From Collinsella sp. CAG:166 (GTDB taxonomy: Bacteria > Actinomycetota > Coriobacteriia > Coriobacteriales > Coriobacteriaceae): DNA of 31,295 nt. The position numbers and the translations under genes are program-made. Under the pieces are notes generated by a model, which was not told the DNA's origin, did not search any database, and was given only the letters and a program-made list of their open reading frames with translations. Positions 24,618-31,295 of the stretch are shown in pieces. The stretch covers positions 1-31,295 of the forward strand of contig FR878675.1 of the NCBI GenBank assembly GCA_000434535.1, written 5' to 3'. The stretch's first letter is position 1. Each line of letters opens with the position of its first letter.

Positions 24618-24696
24618 GCGGGCCCGACCACTAATAACCTTTTGAACGACTCTGCTTGCAGCCGGAGTGAAAAAGGTTATTAGTGGTCGGGCCCGC
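24618..24696. repeat. Perfect 26-bp inverted repeat with 27-bp spacer
   Basis: The left arm (24618-24643) and right arm (24671-24696) are exact reverse complements, running from GCGGGCCC through GACCACTAATAA to CCTTTT. The spacer contains a smaller ACTC/GAGT stem. It lies 27 bp beyond the DUF47 gene stop. No T run follows on either side, so it is not a simple terminator; a mobile palindromic repeat (MITE- or REP-like) or a very stable RNA 3' hairpin is likely. The rest of the 282-bp gap (24441-24617) has five CCAAAG copies and no gene. Confidence 0.9.
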
Positions 24697-24722
24697 GACC
24701 GGTGGGACACGTACCCCCCCCA

Positions 24723-25346
24723 TTAACTGTTCTTCATGACAATCGAATCCACGACATCAGCCACATTCTCGCAGCAGTCGGCGCAGTACTCCAGGAAAGC
24801 ATAGACGTCACGCCAGGCGATGACCTCGAGCGGGTCCTTGCCATTGACGTGCAGGTTGCGCATGGCGTTGATGTAGAGCTCATCGGCCTCGGACTCAATG
24901 GTGTTGATCTGGATGACCAGCTCGCGCAGGGTCTTGGACTTGCGGTAATTAGGCAGCTCGACCATAAGGTCCTTCATGGCGCGGCAGGCGTCGGTCACCT
25001 TGTGGGCGATGACAATGGCATCGGGGTGGATGCTCTGGATGTTGGTGAAGTAGACGCGCTGCACGACGCCCTCGATACGGTCAAGCACAGTGTCGAGCGA
25101 GCAGCTCATCAGGTCCAGATCCTCGCGCTCAAGCGGGGTGATAAAGGCAGTGAGCAGGGCATCCTCGAGCTCATGGTGCTTCTTGTCGGCCGCATGCTCA
25201 ATCGCATGCATCTCCTCGAGCATGTCGTGGATATGCGCGGGATCAAAGTTCTCAAAAATCTTGATGAGCAACTCTGCGGCCTGGACAGCAAGGTCGGCGC
25301 AGGCGACGTAGTTGTCAAAGTAGAACGAATCGGGTTTCTTTGCCAT
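24723..25346 (-). CDS. DUF47 family PhoU-like Pit accessory protein
   Basis: A 207-residue, all-helical, PhoU-like cytoplasmic protein of the DUF47/TIGR00153 family. Landmarks include NYVACADLAVQAAELLIKIF, MHAIEHAADKKHHELEDALLTAFITPLEREDL (the acidic/His cluster that binds metal in relatives), VLDRIEGVV, and ESEADELY. Such genes nearly always pair with PiT transporters and are thought to regulate them. Here it follows the pit gene by 67 bp on the same strand. GAAAGGA precedes the ATG. Regulation by phosphate is inferred from family and context. Confidence 0.93.
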   Translation of the reverse strand: MAKKPDSFYFDNYVACADLAVQAAELLIKIFENFDPAHIHDMLEEMHAIEHAADKKHHELEDALLTAFITPLEREDLDLMSCSLDTVLDRIEGVVQRVYFTNIQSIHPDAIVIAHKVTDACRAMKDLMVELPNYRKSKTLRELVIQINTIESEADELYINAMRNLHVNGKDPLEVIAWRDVYAFLEYCADCCENVADVVDSIVMKNS

Positions 25347-25413
25347 GAGTGGGTCCTTTCGAGGCGAAGACGGGTGGGCGAGGTATTGCGGTCCGGATGG
25401 ACGTTCGGTTTGA

Positions 25414-26463
25414 CTAGATGAACATCATGAACAGCTTGGCCATGACAAAGCTGATAAGTCCGCAGGCGGGGAAGGTGAAGAACCAGGTGAACATCATGTC
25501 CTTGACGACACCGAAGTTGATCGCCGAGAGGCGCTTGACGGCACCGACACCCATAATGGCGCAGGTCTTGATGTGCGTGGAGGACACGGGGATGCCGGTG
25601 AGCGTGGCAAGCAGCAGGTTTGCGGCGCCCGCCAGGTCGGCGGAGAAGCCCTGGTACTTTTCGAGCTTGACCATGCTCTGACCGACAGACTTGATGATGC
25701 GCTCACCGCCCACGCTGGTGCCGATGCCCATGGTGGCCGAGCACAGCAGCATGATCCAGATGGGGATGCCGGCGTCGCCGACGCTCGTCTGTCCGCTGGC
25801 AAAGGCGACACCTAAAAAGAGCACGCCGATAAACTTTTGTCCATCTTGCGCGCCGTGCATAAAGCTCATGGCCGCGGCACTTGCGATCTGAGCATATTTA
25901 AAGAAGACATTGGCACGTCGCCTGTTGGCGGCGGCGAAAAGAATCGAGACGAGCTTGCACAGGACCCAGCCCATGATAAAGCCCAGACCGATGGAGAGCG
26001 CCAGGCCGTAGATGACCTTCATCCACTCGTGGACGTTGACGCTGCTCGCGCCGCCGAGGGCGATAGCGGCACCGGTCAGGCCGGCGATAAGGCTGTGGCT
26101 TTGCGAGGTGGGGATGCCAAAACGCGACGCTGTGGCGCCGTAGACGACGATGGAGAACAGCGCCGCGCAGAGGCACGCGAGCGCCATGGTGCTGTTTCCG
26201 CCAAAGTCGACGATATGTGAGATGGTGTTGGCGACGCTCGCGTTAAAGTGCGTCATGATGAGCACGCCGAGGAAGTTGAATGCGGCGCTCATGAGAATGG
26301 CTGCGCGGGCGGGCATGCAGCGCGTGGTGACACAGGTCGCGATGGCGTTGGGCGCGTCGGTCCATCCGTTGACGAAGATAGCGCCGAGCGCGAGGATCAC
26401 GGTGACGGCAAGGACTGGGTTCGACACAATTTGGCCGAGGAAGGTTGAGAACGTTACGTCCAT
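25414..26463 (-). CDS. pit: Inorganic phosphate transporter, PiT family
   Basis: Low-affinity phosphate/cation symporter in the membrane. The 349-residue protein has about ten membrane segments and both PiT signature repeats: GWTDAPNAIATC at 33-44 and GIPTSQSHSLIAG near 116-128 in the first half; HGAQDGQK at 203-210 and GIPVSSTHIKT at 290-300 in the second. The usual GANDxANA form reads GWTDAPNA here, as in many PiT proteins of anaerobes. It is first of two genes with the DUF47 partner. The ribosome site before the ATG is modest (GAGAAAG). A stronger SD-like sequence occurs further upstream. Confidence 0.94.
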   Translation of the reverse strand: MDVTFSTFLGQIVSNPVLAVTVILALGAIFVNGWTDAPNAIATCVTTRCMPARAAILMSAAFNFLGVLIMTHFNASVANTISHIVDFGGNSTMALACLCAALFSIVVYGATASRFGIPTSQSHSLIAGLTGAAIALGGASSVNVHEWMKVIYGLALSIGLGFIMGWVLCKLVSILFAAANRRRANVFFKYAQIASAAAMSFMHGAQDGQKFIGVLFLGVAFASGQTSVGDAGIPIWIMLLCSATMGIGTSVGGERIIKSVGQSMVKLEKYQGFSADLAGAANLLLATLTGIPVSSTHIKTCAIMGVGAVKRLSAINFGVVKDMMFTWFFTFPACGLISFVMAKLFMMFI

Positions 26464-26711
26464 ATATGGGCTTTCTCGAAGTTTGCAGGCACGTTACAAA
26501 AACATGATAAATCGTATCACCTCCTGCGGGTTTCTTTACCGAGTTCTGATGGGAGAAGTGAACTTTTTGGCACTAAAATTGAATATTAGCCCTGTTGACC
26601 GCGGGTGTTCTTTTTGCTAGCACGCCATGAGGACACGTGCGCGCCCCAACATCCCAAAACCACAGCCTGTTCGCTTTACAATATGCAAACATGCGTTCGA
26701 TAATAGGAGGC

Positions 26712-27050
26712 ATGGAATATCGACAGACAGATGGTAAAACTCGACGCGTGCACAAGCAGTATGTGGACGTCGTGGCCCGCATCCTCGCGGGCGGACAAGT
26801 CGTGCCGGTTACCGTCTGCTGGGTCGACGGTCGCTGTTTTACGATCGACGAGATTGTCTCATCCACCGGTTTTGGCCTAACGGTTCACGGCATTCGTACG
26901 GCAACCTATAAGGTTCGTTTTGGTGGGCATACGACCGAACTGTATCTGGAAGAACAGGCGCGCGAGCGACCGGATGGCTCGCAGGCCCATCTGATGCGTT
27001 GGTGGGTGTGGGCATTCGACCGTACGCTCGAGAGCGGGCGCCGCAGGTAA
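26712..27050 (+). CDS. Conserved-looking protein of unknown function
   Basis: About 112 residues, probably soluble and beta-rich: basic N terminus (MEYRQTDGKTRRVHKQYVD), then VVPVTVCWVDGRCFTIDEIV, TATYKVRFGGHTTELYLEE, and RWWVWAFDRT near the end. The pattern (Pro, Trp-x-Asp-Gly-Arg, a strand pair, then Arg-Trp-Trp) recalls small unnamed proteins of Firmicutes and Actinobacteria with an RWFV-type end; I cannot assign a role. The start is doubtful: GGAGG sits just 1 nt before ATG 26712, while in-frame ATG 26691 has no ribosome site but lies 8 nt after a TACAAT -10 (26677-26682), as a near-leaderless start would. It is divergent from pit. Confidence 0.7.
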   Translation: MEYRQTDGKTRRVHKQYVDVVARILAGGQVVPVTVCWVDGRCFTIDEIVSSTGFGLTVHGIRTATYKVRFGGHTTELYLEEQARERPDGSQAHLMRWWVWAFDRTLESGRRR

Positions 27051-27129
27051 GAGCGCGCGGCATTCGGGTACAATGGCAGGAATCTTGTCACCTACGGCGC
27101 TGTCGCGGCGCTTTTGAAAGGACGATATT

Positions 27130-27825
27130 ATGAACGATATCCAGGGTTATCAGAACGGCCCCATTGAGAGCGGCGCAAGCCGTGCCAAGGAGATGTCGCC
27201 GCGTGCGTACAACCTTGCCATGTCTGCCCTGATCTTTTTGGGCTTTTGCGCCATGGGTGCCGGTGCTTACTTTACGAGCACCATGGCGTTTGCCCGCATG
27301 ATGATGAGCGGCGCCGCCTTGCCGCTGGTCTTTGGCTCGTTTATTTTGACCATCGTCGGCATGGTCATGATGTCGGCCGCCGCGGGCAAGCAGTCTGTGG
27401 GTCTGTCCCTTGTGGGCTACGTAATCTTTGCGAGTACCTTTGGCCTGACCGCGTCGTTTGGCCTTGCCAACTACGACCTGCCCACCATCAACACTGCCTT
27501 TATCGCCACGGCCGCCATCACCTTTGTCTTTGGCGCCTTGGGCGTGACGTTCCCCAAGTTTTTCCAGCGCGTATATGGCATCGGTTTTGGCATTCTGCTC
27601 GCCACTATTCTGGTTGAGATCGTGCTGATGTTCATGGGCGTCTCGCAGACCATCACCGACCTGATCGTGATCGTGGTGTTCGCCGGCTTTATTGGCTACG
27701 ACACCTATGTTGCCACGACAGTGCCGCCTACACTGCCCAACGCCGTGCTCATGGCGTCCAATCTGTTCGTGGACATTATCAACGTGTTCCTGCGCATCCT
27801 GAACATCCTTGGCCGTCGCGACTAG
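27130..27825 (+). CDS. Bax inhibitor-1/YccA family membrane protein
   Basis: A 231-residue polytopic protein with about seven hydrophobic helices after a 30-residue hydrophilic tail. The C-terminal VDIINVFLRILNILGRRD is the standard BI-1 end, and GFIGYDTYVA matches the conserved helix 6 region with its Asp. Bacterial relatives (YetJ) act as pH-sensitive calcium leak channels; the role here is inferred from family. GAAAGGA precedes the ATG, and TACAAT (27069-27074) lies 55 bp upstream with no clear -35. A terminator follows directly, so it is probably monocistronic. Confidence 0.92.
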   Translation: MNDIQGYQNGPIESGASRAKEMSPRAYNLAMSALIFLGFCAMGAGAYFTSTMAFARMMMSGAALPLVFGSFILTIVGMVMMSAAAGKQSVGLSLVGYVIFASTFGLTASFGLANYDLPTINTAFIATAAITFVFGALGVTFPKFFQRVYGIGFGILLATILVEIVLMFMGVSQTITDLIVIVVFAGFIGYDTYVATTVPPTLPNAVLMASNLFVDIINVFLRILNILGRRD

Positions 27826-27871
27826 TGGTGAATTGCGGCGGTGCTTGCCGTGCGTGTAAATCGATGCGAAA

Positions 27872-27897
27872 GGCGGTCCTTCGGGGCCGTCTTTTTT
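27872..27897 (+). terminator. Rho-independent terminator after the BI-1 gene
   Basis: An 8-bp stem GGCGGTCC/GGGCCGTC (two G-U pairs) with a TTCG tetraloop and a following TTTTTT. It lies 46 bp after the stop codon. Confidence 0.88.
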
Positions 27898-27963
27898 GTA
27901 TGCGGCGGGGTATCATGGATGGAAAAAGCCGATAGCGGCAGCGACCGAGAAAGGTGACCACTT

Positions 27964-29097
27964 ATGGCAGACGTCGACAACAGGAACCGTAACCGCAGGT
28001 CTAATCGCGCGGGTCAGCCCAATCCCAAGCGCGAGGCCCGTGCCAAGGCCGCCGAGCGTCACGTGGCAACTGTGTCCGAAGCGTGCGCCAAGGATATCGA
28101 GCGTTCGCTTGCCGGTGTTCGCGAGTTTGACGGTATGCCTGCCGGCTTTGTCGCGGCGATGAAGGCCAAGGTTCAGAGTGCTGTGGCCGCCGAAGAACAG
28201 GTTGCCGAGGACGTCGAGGGCGCGGAGGCTGCCGAGACCGAGGCGGCGCCCGAGACCGAGGCAGCGCCTGAGCCCGTCGAGGAGTCTGCCGAGGAAATCG
28301 CTGAAGCTGAGTCCGCGCCTGCTGAGGAGCCCGCTCCGGTTCTGCCCGAGGTCACCGTGCTCGATGCCTCCGCCACGCAGGCCATCCTGGACAACGGTCG
28401 TGGCTATGCGCAGTTCTGCGACATGGCCGTGCTCGCCTTTGCCTCGTTCACCAACCCGGGCGGTGGCTATATTCAGGGTTATCTGGGCCAGGAGGCCACG
28501 CTGTGCGCCGATTCGTATCTGTACAACGTTCTCGATAAGCAGCGCAAATGGTACGGCGAGAACCGTCGCCGCAACATCAACTGCGAGCTTTACCGAAACC
28601 GTGCGCTGGTGGTGCCTGCGGTGCGCTTCGACCGCAACCACGTGCATGCATACGCCGACGTGATCGTGGCCGCCGCGCCCAACGTCAAGCGCGCCCGCCA
28701 GGAGTATCGCGTGAGCGACGATGCTCTGCTGGATGCCCTGCGCGACCGCATTCGCTTTGTGCTTGCCATCTGCGACGAGCTGGGTCGCGAGAAGCTCGTG
28801 CTGGGCGCTTGGGGCTGCGACAACAACGGCTTTGACGCAGAGACCGTGGCCGAGCTCTTCCGCAAGGAGCTCGCGTCGGGCGACTTTAAGGTCAAGCAGG
28901 TCTTCTTTGCCGTGCCTTCTACGCGCTGGGATGAGGATTTTGCCAAGTTCGAGCACGTGCTGGCAAACTTCCCCGAGCGCAACGAGGAGTCCTATGCCCA
29001 GGTTGCCGCTCGCGCTGCGGCAGCTCGCGCCGCCGAGCAGGCCCAGGCTGCTACCGAGGATGATGAGGACGAGGACGATTGGCGCAAGTACCTGTAA
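27964..29097 (+). CDS. TIGR02452/macrodomain (PARG-like) family protein with altered signature
   Basis: A 377-residue protein. The N-terminal part (1-80) is basic and helical (KREARAKAAERHVATVSEACAKDI resembles the TIGR02452 leader). Residues about 80-125 are a low-complexity Glu/Ala/Pro linker. The macrodomain-like core (about 135-325) has FASFTNPGGG at 159-168, then Q176-E177-A178, LCADSYLY, a Pro-Ala-Val strand, DVIVAAAPNV and LVLGAWGCDNNGFD. The end (about 340-377) is Ala-rich, then acidic. Relatives carry GGG-x(n)-QEE and remove ADP-ribose; the second Glu is catalytic in bacterial PARG, and is Ala here. ADP-ribose or nucleotide binding without PARG-type hydrolysis is a fair inference. 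Confidence 0.8.
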   Translation: MADVDNRNRNRRSNRAGQPNPKREARAKAAERHVATVSEACAKDIERSLAGVREFDGMPAGFVAAMKAKVQSAVAAEEQVAEDVEGAEAAETEAAPETEAAPEPVEESAEEIAEAESAPAEEPAPVLPEVTVLDASATQAILDNGRGYAQFCDMAVLAFASFTNPGGGYIQGYLGQEATLCADSYLYNVLDKQRKWYGENRRRNINCELYRNRALVVPAVRFDRNHVHAYADVIVAAAPNVKRARQEYRVSDDALLDALRDRIRFVLAICDELGREKLVLGAWGCDNNGFDAETVAELFRKELASGDFKVKQVFFAVPSTRWDEDFAKFEHVLANFPERNEESYAQVAARAAAARAAEQAQAATEDDEDEDDWRKYL

Positions 29098-29122
29098 TCG
29101 GTACGTGCTGACAGATAGGCCG

Positions 29123-29156
29123 AGCCGACGGGAGAGGCTGCTTCCGTCGGCTTTTT
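29123..29156 (+). terminator. Rho-independent terminator after the macrodomain-like gene
   Basis: AGCCGACGG (29123-29131) pairs perfectly with CCGTCGGCT (29144-29152) across a 12-nt loop, followed by TTTT. It lies 26 bp after the stop and just before the SGNH hydrolase gene. Confidence 0.88.
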
Positions 29157-29175
29157 ACTGAGCGAGGGGCTTACG

Positions 29176-29835
29176 ATGAAAAACGTTCTATGCTTTGGCG
29201 ACAGCAACACCTATGGTTACGATCCGGCGGGCATGCGCGACGGCACCGCGGTGCGCTATGCGCAGGATGTGCGCTGGTGCGGCGTGGCCCAACGTGACTT
29301 AGGCGAGGGCTGGCATGTAATTGAAGAAGGCCTCAACGGCCGCACGACGGTACGCGACGACATGTGCCATCTGGATACCAATCTTAACGGCATCCGCGCG
29401 CTGCCGATGCTGCTCGAGGCCCATAAGCCGCTGGATGCGATCGTTATTATGCTGGGAACTAACGATTGCAAGACGGTCTTTGGTGTGACGGCCTCCGATA
29501 TTGCCCGTGGCACCATGGCACTGATTCGCGCGGTGCGTGCATTTCCCTGGACCAATGCCGCACCCTGCCCGCGTATTCTGCTGATGGCACCTATCAAGAT
29601 CAAGCCGCAAATCGCCGATGTATATATGACCGATTTTGACGAGCGTTCTGTCGAGGCCTCGGAGCATTTTGGTGAGTACTACGCACATGTGGCTGAGCAG
29701 TTTGGCTGCGACTTTTTGAATGCCGCCGACTTTGCCGAGCCGGGCGATATCGACTATCTGCATATGATGCCCGAAAGCCACGAGAGCCTGGGTCACGCCG
29801 TGGCAGCCAAGCTCCAAGAGATGCTCGGTGAGTAG
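29176..29835 (+). CDS. SGNH/GDSL hydrolase family protein
   Basis: A 219-residue cytoplasmic (no signal peptide) serine esterase of the SGNH superfamily. The four blocks are intact: GDSN with nucleophile S10, the glycine block EGLNGRT (about 51-57), GTND at 94-97, and D193-Y-L-H196 for the catalytic Asp and His. The overall pattern resembles bacterial arylesterase/acyltransferase-type GDSL enzymes; the substrate cannot be read from sequence. It starts 19 bp after the terminator of the preceding gene with GAGGGG as ribosome site, and its own promoter is not evident. It faces thiD. Confidence 0.92.
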   Translation: MKNVLCFGDSNTYGYDPAGMRDGTAVRYAQDVRWCGVAQRDLGEGWHVIEEGLNGRTTVRDDMCHLDTNLNGIRALPMLLEAHKPLDAIVIMLGTNDCKTVFGVTASDIARGTMALIRAVRAFPWTNAAPCPRILLMAPIKIKPQIADVYMTDFDERSVEASEHFGEYYAHVAEQFGCDFLNAADFAEPGDIDYLHMMPESHESLGHAVAAKLQEMLGE

Positions 29836-29841
29836 TGCGAT

Positions 29842-29887
29842 CCCAAGCCGCCGCAAAGGTGTCTGTCCCCTTTGCGGTGGTTTTGGG
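29842..29887. terminator. Long hairpin between SGNH hydrolase and thiD
   Basis: A stem of about 15 pairs (AAGCCGCCGCAAAGG with CCTTTGCGGTGGTTT, including two G-U pairs), extended by CCC/GGG after a bulge, closes a loop holding TGTCTGTCC. It lies between convergent genes and could serve both strands. The loop word recalls REP-like palindromes. Confidence 0.65.
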
Positions 29888-29896
29888 CTGCGAATC

Positions 29897-30727
29897 TTAA
29901 TATTGCCACATGTGGTTGACGGGCCCGGAGCCTTTGCCCATGTCAAAGCCAGCGGCGAGAGCACCCGTTAGGTAGGCCTTGCCGGCGTTGACGGCATCGG
30001 CAAGATCCATGCCCTGGGCCAGCGCGCAGGCGATGGCGGACGAAAGCGTACAGCCAGTACCGTGCGTGTTGCCGGTCTCGATGCGCTTGTGGCGGAACCA
30101 CGTGGTGAGCGGATCGCCCAGATGGTTGCCCTCGTCATCGAGCGGCGCGGGCTCTGCTAGCACATCGTTGGCCTCGTTGACAAAATGCCCGCCCTTAACG
30201 AGAGACGCGCAGCCAAAGCGACGGGTGAGAAGCATGGCGGCATTTTGCTGCGTGCGCTCGGAATCGACCTCATAATCGAGCAGCGCCATGGCCTCGGGAA
30301 TGTTGGGCGTGATAACGGTCGCCAGCGGGAACAGGCGGCGGGTGAGTGCCTCAGCGGCATCCTCGGCAATGAGGCGAGCACCCGAGGTGGCGACCATGAC
30401 GGGGTCGACGACGATATTTTGTGCGTCCCACGCGCTCAAGCGGTCGGCGATAACCTCGATAATCTCGGCAGAGGAGACCATGCCGATCTTGACGGCGCTG
30501 GGTCGTATATCGTCAAAAACGGCATCGATCTGCGCTGCGACAATATCCGGGGAGATGTTCTGCACGGCGGTAACGCCCAGTGTGTTTTGCGCTGTGATGG
30601 CTGTGATGGCCGTCTCGGCATACAGGCGGTGCGCCGTGATGGTCTTGATGTCGGCCTGAATGCCGGCGCCACCGCTGGAATCGGATCCTGCGATGGATAG
30701 AACGGCGGGTACCTTACTGCGATCCAT
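29897..30727 (-). CDS. thiD: Hydroxymethylpyrimidine/phosphomethylpyrimidine kinase ThiD
   Basis: Ribokinase-fold enzyme that phosphorylates HMP and HMP-phosphate for thiamine synthesis. The 276-residue protein has SIAGSDSSGGAGIQADIKT at 11-29, TAQNTLGV, VKIGM, VVDPVMVATSG, TPNIPEAM, LVKGGH, and the catalytic GTGC at 223-226 (C226 is normal for ThiD). AAGGGAG lies 6 nt upstream of the ATG. It follows thiC by about 180 bp on the same strand, so the two probably supply pyrimidine precursor together, but a perfect TATAAT box and a hairpin between them suggest thiD also has its own promoter. Confidence 0.96.
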   Translation of the reverse strand: MDRSKVPAVLSIAGSDSSGGAGIQADIKTITAHRLYAETAITAITAQNTLGVTAVQNISPDIVAAQIDAVFDDIRPSAVKIGMVSSAEIIEVIADRLSAWDAQNIVVDPVMVATSGARLIAEDAAEALTRRLFPLATVITPNIPEAMALLDYEVDSERTQQNAAMLLTRRFGCASLVKGGHFVNEANDVLAEPAPLDDEGNHLGDPLTTWFRHKRIETGNTHGTGCTLSSAIACALAQGMDLADAVNAGKAYLTGALAAGFDMGKGSGPVNHMWQY

Positions 30728-30773
30728 GTTCGCTCCCTTGTTCGGTCGGATTCAAATGGGTCTTTTACCCCGC

Positions 30774-30779
30774 ATTATA
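30774..30779 (-). promoter_or_regulatory. Candidate thiD promoter -10 box
   Basis: On the minus strand, a perfect TATAAT lies 46 bp before the thiD start. The -35 position (CATATC at 17 nt) is poor. The spacer is GC-rich, overlapping the hairpin 30785-30814. Confidence 0.5.
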
Positions 30780-30784
30780 AAGAG

Positions 30785-30814
30785 GCCCAGGCCGGCGATA
30801 TGCCGAACCCGGGC
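30785..30814 (-). terminator. Candidate hairpin terminator between thiC and thiD
   Basis: On the minus strand GCCC-GGGT-CGGC pairs with GCCG-GCCT-GGGC (with a bulged T and two G-U pairs) around ATATC, followed by CTCTTTAT. The weak T run makes this an attenuator or partial terminator at best; the same bases overlap the spacer of the thiD promoter candidate. Confidence 0.45.
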
Positions 30815-30909
30815 GCGAGATGCAATTTTTACGCAAATGCAAGCAAATGTTCACAGGTTAACAATTGGCAGGTGCTGCGGCGAGCCCATAGGCGATCGCG
30901 GCGATAAGG

Positions 30910-31295
30910 CTAGTCCTCCATGCCGAGATCGATCGTCGTACCCTCGAACACCTTGTTGACGGTGCGGACGGCGCACATCTTGCCGCACATGGTGCAGGTG
31001 CCCTCGGTGGCAGCGGGGGATTCCTCGTAGCGCTTCTTACCGGTGACCGGGTCGAGAGCGCACTTCCACATGGCGTCCCAGTCGAGCTTGCGGCGTGCCT
31101 GGCCCATCTTGTCGTCCATGTCGCGGGCGTGGGGCACCTTTTTGGCGATGTCGGCGGCGTGTGCGGCGATCTTGGTGGCCATGAGGCCGTCGAGCACGTC
31201 CTGGGCGTTGGGCAGGCACAGGTGCTCGGCCGGCGTCACGTAGCACAGGAAGTCGGCTCCGGAGCTGGCGGAGATGGCGCCGCCGATGGCGGCGG
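30910..31295 (-). CDS. thiC: Phosphomethylpyrimidine synthase ThiC, C-terminal part
   Basis: Radical-SAM enzyme that makes HMP-phosphate from AIR. Only the last 128 residues are in the window; the 5' part lies beyond the edge. Visible landmarks are SASSGADFLCYVTPAEHL, LPNAQDVLDGLMATKIAAH, DMDDKMGQARRKLDWD and the C-terminal iron-sulfur cysteines CTMCGKMC. These cysteines are spaced C-x2-C-x3-C, whereas E. coli-type ThiC has C-x2-C-x4-C. The gene would be transcribed ahead of thiD. A TPP riboswitch, if present, would lie outside the window. Confidence 0.95.
   Translation of the reverse strand, partial: AAIGGAISASSGADFLCYVTPAEHLCLPNAQDVLDGLMATKIAAHAADIAKKVPHARDMDDKMGQARRKLDWDAMWKCALDPVTGKKRYEESPAATEGTCTMCGKMCAVRTVNKVFEGTTIDLGMED

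Noticed and set aside
24355..24645. 96-codon plus-strand frame in the gap after the nitroreductase gene
   Set aside because: No ribosome site, no motif; it overlaps the nitroreductase 5' end and the inverted repeat.
30728..30909. Possible TPP riboswitch between thiC and thiD
   Set aside because: The CTGAGA and ACCTGATCTGGATAAT-type core elements are not present on either strand; a riboswitch would be expected upstream of thiC, outside the window.

Overview
The window looks like a chromosomal segment of a GC-rich actinobacterium of the class Coriobacteriia, most like Collinsella. This rests on protein flavour, on SepF and DivIVA with no ftsA, and on gene order; I had no database. The first ~24 kb is one plus-strand block, a division and cell wall (dcw) cluster: mraZ, rsmH, an ftsL-like gene, ftsI, murF, mraY, murD, ftsW, murG, murC, murB, ftsQ, ftsZ. 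After a terminator follow pgeF, then pstS-pstC-pstA-pstB-phoU, and then the usual ftsZ-downstream genes yggS, sepF, yggT and divIVA. murE, which usually sits between ftsI and murF, is missing, as are ddl and ftsA.

The genes from mraZ to ftsQ make and flip lipid-linked peptidoglycan precursors (MurF, MurD, MurC, MurB, MraY, MurG) and build the septal synthase (FtsW, FtsI, FtsQ, FtsL-like). FtsZ, SepF and DivIVA organise the ring and the poles. The high-affinity phosphate importer and its regulator PhoU are spliced into this block, with pgeF and pstS overlapping by an ATGA junction. A second phosphate route, a PiT permease with its PhoU-like DUF47 partner, lies 5 kb further on the minus strand, next to a small nitroreductase.

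The last part (26.6-31.3 kb) is a mixed region: a small conserved-looking protein of unknown function, a Bax-inhibitor-1 family membrane protein, a TIGR02452/macrodomain-like protein with an altered catalytic signature, an SGNH hydrolase, and on the minus strand thiD and the 3' end of thiC (cut by the window edge).

Items most worth a second look: the phosphate operon inside the division cluster; a macrodomain/PARG-like protein whose QEE signature reads QEA; yggT, which has a good ribosome site but AUC where AUG is expected and is in frame with sepF; a perfect 26-bp inverted repeat after the PiT operon; a MraZ-box promoter ahead of mraZ; and long basic disordered tails on FtsI, FtsW and FtsQ. 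No tRNA, rRNA, CRISPR array, insertion sequence or prophage gene was seen.
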